The translations under genes and the position numbers were made by a program. Below the pieces are notes generated by a model, which was not told where the DNA came from, ran no database searches, and was given only the letters and a program-made list of their open reading frames with translations. DNA of 9,934 nt from an uncultured Prevotellaceae bacterium (GTDB lineage: Bacteria > Bacteroidota > Bacteroidia > Bacteroidales > Bacteroidaceae): contig UQST01000062.1 of the NCBI GenBank assembly GCA_900543815.1, positions 1-9,934 of the forward strand, read 5' to 3'. This document shows, one piece after another, positions 6,248 through 9,934 of the stretch. Positions within the stretch are counted from its first letter, which is position 1. Each line of letters opens with the position of its first letter.

Positions 6248-6380
6248 CGTGGGAGAGTTGGTACTTTGTCCCGGCTCACCAAAGAAGTGAACCTGGAATT
6301 CCTGTCGGCCTGTGCATGGGTGCAGAGGCTGCCTGCTGTGAAGCGGGCAGATGGCTGTCTCGTATCGAACATCGTGGTGC

Positions 6381-6427
6381 ATGGGAAGGGGCATAGGGGA
6401 AACGTGTGGAAGTTATGCCCTTTCCAT
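6381..6427. promoter_or_regulatory. Long imperfect hairpin upstream of the efflux promoter
   Basis: GGAAGGGGCATA (6384-6395) pairs over 12 positions with TATGCCCTTTCC (6414-6425), with one G-U pair. Two further A-T pairs (6381-6382 with 6426-6427) form if G6383 is bulged out. The loop is 18 nt and a run of eight A residues follows the right arm. It ends about 40 nt before the -33 element of the efflux operon. It may be an operator for a dimeric regulator or an RNA structure. For a minus-strand transcript the T-run would come before the stem, so it is not a standard terminator either way. Confidence 0.4.
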
Positions 6428-6469
6428 CGAAAAAAAAGTCAAAGATTGCTTAAAAAGAACAACACTCTG

Positions 6470-6500
6470 TTGCCAGTATCAGCAAAAGGGGATAAATTTG
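6470..6500 (+). promoter_or_regulatory. Bacteroidota-type promoter for the efflux operon
   Basis: TAAATTTG (6493-6500) matches the -7 consensus TAnnTTTG exactly. TTG (6470-6472), preceded by G, lies 20 nt upstream as the -33 element, an ideal spacing. Transcription would start near 6507, leaving a leader of about 64 nt before the ATG at 6571. Confidence 0.7.
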
Positions 6501-6570
6501 CAGAGAGGTTAAACCCATGGCTGCAGATGTGGTCATACATTCGACAAGAAATCATCATTTGACGAGAACA

Positions 6571-7911
6571 ATGGAAAGACGAACAATGGCAACCTGTGCT
6601 CTGGCTTTTTGCTGCGCGATGGCAGCGAAGGCACAGACGACATGGAACCTGCAGCAATGCATCGATTATGCGTTGACCAACAACATTCAGATTCAGAAGA
6701 ACCGCATCAGCGAGCAGCAAGGTGAGGTGGCTCTCTGGCAGGACAAAGGCGCTTTGTTTCCCAGTTTGAGCTTCTCCACCAGCCACACCATGGGCTACCG
6801 ACCCTTTGAGGAGGGAACCAACATCGTGCAGAACGGTCAGGTGACCAACACGAAGAACAAGGTGACTTACCAGGGAAGCTACGGACTGAATGCGCGATGG
6901 ACAGTGTGGAACGGCGGAGTGAACCAGAAGAACATCGAGAAGCAGAAGGTTCAGAACGAAATCACACGCCTGAACACCGAGCAGAGTGAACTTACCATCC
7001 AGGAGCAGATAGCCCAGTTATATGTACAGATAATGTACACGAAAGAGGCTGTGCAGGTGAATGAGAAGTTGCAGAAGACGGCTCAGAGCCAGTATGAGCG
7101 TGGTGTGGAGATGATGAATCAAGGGCAGATGGCCAAGGCAGATGTGGTGCAGCTGGAGGCACAGCTGAGTAGTGCACGCTATGATGTGACCAGCAGCCAG
7201 ACTCAGTTGCTCAACTACAAGCGCCAGCTCAAGGCTCTTCTGGAACTTGATCTCAACACCGAATTCGATGTGAGCGGGCAGATACCTACCGACGAACAGG
7301 TGCTCGCGTTGATTCCCAGTGCACAGGAGGCTTATGCCAAGGCTCTTGAGAGCCGTCCGGAAATAAAGAGCGCCCAGTTGGCCATCGATGCTGCCAATAT
7401 GCAGATGGATATTGCCAAGCGCGGATATTATCCCTCGATTAGCGTATCGGCAAGTCTGGGTGACAGTCATTATAGCGCCAGCCGCAACGACGTAGGCAAG
7501 CAGATGAAGGATAATCTGAACCTGAGTGCGGGCGTGACAGTGAGTGTACCTATATTCGACAACCGCTCCAATCGCTCTAATGTGAAGTCTGCCCGGCTGG
7601 AGCAGGCCAATAGCAAACTCGACTTGCAGGACAAGAAGAACTCGTTGAGCAGCACTATCGAGCAATATTGGATAAATGCCAACAGCAACCAGCAGAACTT
7701 CCTGGCAGCCCGCGACCGCGTGAAGAGCCAGGAGGCCAGTTATGAACTGCTCAACGAACAGTTCCAGAACGGACTGAAGAATACCGTGGAGGTATTGCAG
7801 GGAAGAGACAATGTGATAAGTGCAGAGCAGGATTTGCTGCAGAGCAAATACACAACGTTGCTGAATGTGCAGTTGCTCAAATTCTATACAGGCGAACAGA
7901 TAGCCCTTTGA
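6571..7911 (+). CDS. TolC-family outer-membrane efflux channel
   Basis: The product has 446 residues, a normal length for an outer-membrane efflux protein. ATG 6571 is chosen because it starts directly at a signal peptide (basic MERR, then MATCALAFCCAMAAKA with cleavage before Q22). The frame remains open to 6517, but that would add 18 polar residues ahead of the signal. The mature protein begins TTWNLQQCIDYALTNN, the usual opening of the first OEP repeat. Two helical repeats with long Gln/Glu/Ala-rich coiled-coil stretches are visible, roughly 28-215 and 235-440. The trimer forms a barrel in the outer membrane and an alpha-helical tunnel across the periplasm. It is the first gene of the operon and sits 28 nt before the adaptor gene, so it is the exit duct for the MacA/MacB-type pump. 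The exported substrate cannot be told from sequence. Confidence 0.95.
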   Translation: MERRTMATCALAFCCAMAAKAQTTWNLQQCIDYALTNNIQIQKNRISEQQGEVALWQDKGALFPSLSFSTSHTMGYRPFEEGTNIVQNGQVTNTKNKVTYQGSYGLNARWTVWNGGVNQKNIEKQKVQNEITRLNTEQSELTIQEQIAQLYVQIMYTKEAVQVNEKLQKTAQSQYERGVEMMNQGQMAKADVVQLEAQLSSARYDVTSSQTQLLNYKRQLKALLELDLNTEFDVSGQIPTDEQVLALIPSAQEAYAKALESRPEIKSAQLAIDAANMQMDIAKRGYYPSISVSASLGDSHYSASRNDVGKQMKDNLNLSAGVTVSVPIFDNRSNRSNVKSARLEQANSKLDLQDKKNSLSSTIEQYWINANSNQQNFLAARDRVKSQEASYELLNEQFQNGLKNTVEVLQGRDNVISAEQDLLQSKYTTLLNVQLLKFYTGEQIAL

Positions 7912-7939
7912 CAAACGATTAAAAAGAACGAAGCAAGAT

Positions 7940-9118
7940 ATGAAAAAGATAAATACATGCAAGGCTTTGGCAGCAATGATGCTGCTGGGTGCTGCAATGA
8001 TGACTGGATGTTCCAAGAAAGCAAGCTTTACCTATACAGAAGCAGAGGCGGCCAAGCAGGATATCGTGAACAGTGTGACGGCCACAGGTACCATTGAACC
8101 CGTGACTAGTGTGGATGTTGGTACGCAGGTGAGCGGTGTCATCAGCAAGCTGTATGTGGATTACAACAGCGTGGTAAAGGCGGGTCAGGTGATAGCCGAG
8201 CTTGACAGGACCAATCTGATGAGCGAACTCAGCAGCGCACAGGCAAGCCTCAAGAGCGCACAGAGCGAACTTGACTATCAGAAGACAAACTACGAACGCT
8301 ATAAGGCACTCTATGACAAGGGGCTCATCAGCGCCAATGACTTTGAGCAGGCACGTCTTTCGTACGTACAGGCACAGCAGAGAACCCGGCAGCAGAAGGA
8401 GAGTGTGAAGAAAGCGCAGACCAATCTGGGATATGCCACAATCACCAGCCCCATAGACGGAGTGGTGCTTAGCAAGGAGGTGGAGGAAGGTCAGACTGTG
8501 GCCTCAAGCTTCAGTACGCCCACACTCTTCAAGATAGCACGCGATTTGACTGACATGAGAGTGATAGCAGATGTGGATGAGGCTGACATAGGTGACGTGA
8601 AGGAAGGCCAGCGTGTGACCTTCACTGTGGATGCTTTTCCCGATGATACCTTTGAGGGACAGGTGACCCAGGTGCGCCAGGAGGCTACTACAGAGAGCAA
8701 TGTGGTGACTTATGAGGTGGTTATCAGCGCGCCCAACGATGACTTGAAACTGAAGCCCGGACTCACGGCCAATGTGGTCATCTTAACCATGGAGGCCAAA
8801 GATGTGCTGGCTGTACCCAGCAAGGCTCTCCGTTTCACTCCACGTGAAGCAATGCTCAACAGCGATGAGACCATCACCGATACCGATGTCAAGGAAAAGG
8901 TGTGGGTGAAGGAAGGTTCCAACCTGAAGGCTGTGGCTGTGGAGACAGGCATGACCAACGGCACTCTGACACAGATAACCAAGGGATTGAAGCCTGGTAC
9001 ACACGTATTGACTGAGGTGACTGCCATGCAGCCAGAGGCAGAGGGTGAGCAGCAGAACAGTAATCCCTTCATGCCCAGACCACGTAGCAAGAAGAACTCT
9101 AACAACAGTAAGAAGTAA
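7940..9118 (+). CDS. macA: Lipoprotein periplasmic adaptor of HlyD/MacA type
   Basis: The product has 392 residues. A lipoprotein signal ends in MMTGC, with C24 as the lipidated residue, so the protein should be anchored to the inner membrane by lipid rather than by a transmembrane helix as in E. coli MacA. Next come the first half of the lipoyl-like domain (VGTQVSGVISKLYVDYNS, 60-77), a coiled-coil hairpin (about 92-162) with the typical tip YDKGLISANDFEQAR (125-139), the second lipoyl half (ITSPIDGVVLSKEVEEGQTV, 168-187), a beta-barrel domain (about 203-285) and a membrane-proximal domain. The C-terminal tail is rich in Asn, Ser and Lys. It links the ABC transporter in the inner membrane to the TolC channel. 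It is followed by the ATPase gene in TAATG overlap. The symbol reflects the family; the substrate is unknown. Confidence 0.92.
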   Translation: MKKINTCKALAAMMLLGAAMMTGCSKKASFTYTEAEAAKQDIVNSVTATGTIEPVTSVDVGTQVSGVISKLYVDYNSVVKAGQVIAELDRTNLMSELSSAQASLKSAQSELDYQKTNYERYKALYDKGLISANDFEQARLSYVQAQQRTRQQKESVKKAQTNLGYATITSPIDGVVLSKEVEEGQTVASSFSTPTLFKIARDLTDMRVIADVDEADIGDVKEGQRVTFTVDAFPDDTFEGQVTQVRQEATTESNVVTYEVVISAPNDDLKLKPGLTANVVILTMEAKDVLAVPSKALRFTPREAMLNSDETITDTDVKEKVWVKEGSNLKAVAVETGMTNGTLTQITKGLKPGTHVLTEVTAMQPEAEGEQQNSNPFMPRPRSKKNSNNSKK

Positions 9119-9876
9119 TGGAGCAGGATAACCGTAAGGTGGTGATAGAGCTGCAGAACGTGCGACGGGAGTTTCACGTGGGCAGCGAGATAGTGAAGGC
9201 TCTGCGTGGAGTGAGTTTCAAGATCTACGAAGGAGAGTTTGTCACCATCATGGGAACGTCTGGCTCTGGCAAGAGCACCCTGCTCAACCAGTTGGGTTGC
9301 CTCGATACACCCACCAGTGGAGAGTATATCCTGGACGGAGTGTCGGTGCGTACCATGAAGAGGTCAGAGCGGGCTGTGCTTCGAAACAGAAAGATAGGCT
9401 TCATCTTCCAGAACTATAATCTTCTGGCCAAGACAACGGCTGTGGAGAATGTGGAGCTGCCCTTGATGTACAACAAACGCTACAATGCCAAGCAGCGCAG
9501 AGAGGCAGCCGTGTCGGCTCTGCAGGCTGTGGGACTGGGTGACAGGCTTGACCATAAGAGCAATCAGATGTCGGGCGGACAGATGCAGCGTGTGGCCATC
9601 GCACGTGCATTGGTCAACAATCCCGCTGTGATACTGGCCGATGAGGCTACGGGAAACCTTGATACGCGTACAAGCTTTGAGATTCTCGTGCTCTTCCAGC
9701 AGCTTTACCGCGAGGGACGAACCATCATCTTTGTGACTCACAACCCCGAGATTGCACAGTACAGCAGCCGCAACATCATGCTGCGGGACGGCAAGATACG
9801 TGAGGACAAGGTGAATACCAACATCCAGGATGCGGCTGTAGCATTGGCTGCACTGCCCAAGCCTGTGGATGACTAA
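9118..9876 (+). CDS. MacB-type ABC transporter ATPase
   Basis: The product has 252 residues and consists of one nucleotide-binding domain. Walker A is GTSGSGKST (46-54), the Q-loop glutamine is Q98 in FIFQNYNLL, the ABC signature is MSGGQ (151-155, Met for the usual Leu), Walker B is VILADE (171-176) with catalytic E176, the D-loop is GNLD (179-182) and the switch His is H208. All catalytic parts are present. The closest families are the MacB, LolD and FtsE ATPases, and the adjacent adaptor and TolC genes favour MacB. E. coli MacB is a fusion of ATPase and permease, whereas here the ATPase is a separate protein, which is common in Bacteroidota. The permease should lie just downstream. Translation is coupled to the adaptor by a 1-nt overlap. 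Confidence 0.95.
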   Translation: MEQDNRKVVIELQNVRREFHVGSEIVKALRGVSFKIYEGEFVTIMGTSGSGKSTLLNQLGCLDTPTSGEYILDGVSVRTMKRSERAVLRNRKIGFIFQNYNLLAKTTAVENVELPLMYNKRYNAKQRREAAVSALQAVGLGDRLDHKSNQMSGGQMQRVAIARALVNNPAVILADEATGNLDTRTSFEILVLFQQLYREGRTIIFVTHNPEIAQYSSRNIMLRDGKIREDKVNTNIQDAAVALAALPKPVDD

Positions 9877-9881
9877 GTGCT

Positions 9882-9914
9882 GCCGGGCAGGCGCAAATGA
9901 GTTTCCTGCCCGGC
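9882..9914 (+). terminator. Perfect 10-bp hairpin after the ATPase gene
   Basis: GCCGGGCAGG (9882-9891) pairs perfectly with CCTGCCCGGC (9905-9914) across a 13-nt loop, 6 nt after the stop codon. No T-run follows, only an AT-rich stretch. It may terminate transcription, or it may attenuate or stabilise the mRNA ahead of a downstream permease gene. Confidence 0.5.
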
Positions 9915-9934
9915 CAGTGGTACATTATATATAG

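Larger units (their letters stand above)
6029..6271. repeat. Inverted-repeat segment, possible small mobile-element remnant
   Basis: The outer ends are GGACAAAGGTAC (6029-6040) and GTACTTTGTCC (6261-6271), which are reverse complements apart from one missing base. Nested inside, TGGCTG (6088-6093) with TATAG (6099-6103) has the inverted copy CTATA (6178-6182) and CAGCCA (6183-6188). At the centre, CGCTGC (6133-6138) and GCAGCG (6149-6154) form a GC-rich stem. The left end coincides with the ribE -7 element. I see no clear target-site duplication and no coding capacity. Chance nesting is possible. Confidence 0.3.
5964..6570. other. Divergent intergenic region, no gene recognised
   Basis: These 607 bases separate ribE (minus) from the efflux operon (plus). 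An open frame of 98 codons (6266-6562) has no recognisable domain, runs over the efflux promoter and is not called as a gene. The region holds two promoters, a 7-bp tandem repeat, an inverted-repeat segment with a GC-rich core (6029-6271) and a strong imperfect hairpin (6381-6427). These are listed separately. Confidence 0.7.

Noticed and set aside
6266..6562. A 98-codon plus-strand open frame in the ribE-efflux gap
   Set aside because: It runs through the long hairpin and the well-matched efflux promoter, has no recognisable domain and no A-rich start region.
7018..8016. A 332-codon antisense open frame across the TolC-family gene
   Set aside because: It is the complement of a well-supported gene, and its His/Leu-rich translation reflects the Gln-rich codons on the other strand.

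Overview
The window looks like a chromosomal segment from the phylum Bacteroidota, most likely a Prevotella/Segatella-type organism. The base composition is mid-range. Genes lack Shine-Dalgarno sequences and have A-rich or overlapping starts. Two intergenic sites match the Bacteroidota housekeeping promoter (TTTG, about 20 nt, then TAnnTTTG). No tRNA, rRNA, CRISPR array or transposase gene is visible. Genus is an inference.

Bases 103-5275 form a plus-strand signalling block. First comes an unrecognised acidic, Ala-rich protein with a weak hydrophobic segment and one canonical EF-hand loop. About 110 nt further on starts a tight run of five genes: a zinc-ribbon/FHA protein, a PP2C protein phosphatase with one membrane segment, a stand-alone LytTR DNA-binding protein, a second FHA protein with two membrane segments and a C-terminal zinc ribbon, and a secreted caspase-like protease with an intact His-Cys dyad. 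All four junctions among these five genes overlap by 1-4 nt. They look like one co-translated phosphothreonine-signalling unit with a periplasmic protease at its end. No Ser/Thr kinase is inside the window, so the writer of the phosphate mark is missing here. This block is the most unusual content of the window.

A GC-rich hairpin (5300-5337) separates the block from a convergent gene for riboflavin synthase alpha subunit (ribE, minus strand, 5361-5963). A 607-nt divergent intergenic region (5964-6570) follows. It holds a promoter for ribE, a well-matched promoter for the next operon, a short tandem repeat, a long imperfect hairpin, and an inverted-repeat segment that resembles a small non-coding mobile element.

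Bases 6571-9876 hold a typical tripartite efflux operon: a TolC-type outer-membrane channel, a lipoprotein periplasmic adaptor of the HlyD/MacA type, and a MacB-type ABC ATPase. The matching permease is not in the window and presumably lies just downstream, past a perfect 10-bp hairpin at 9882-9914.
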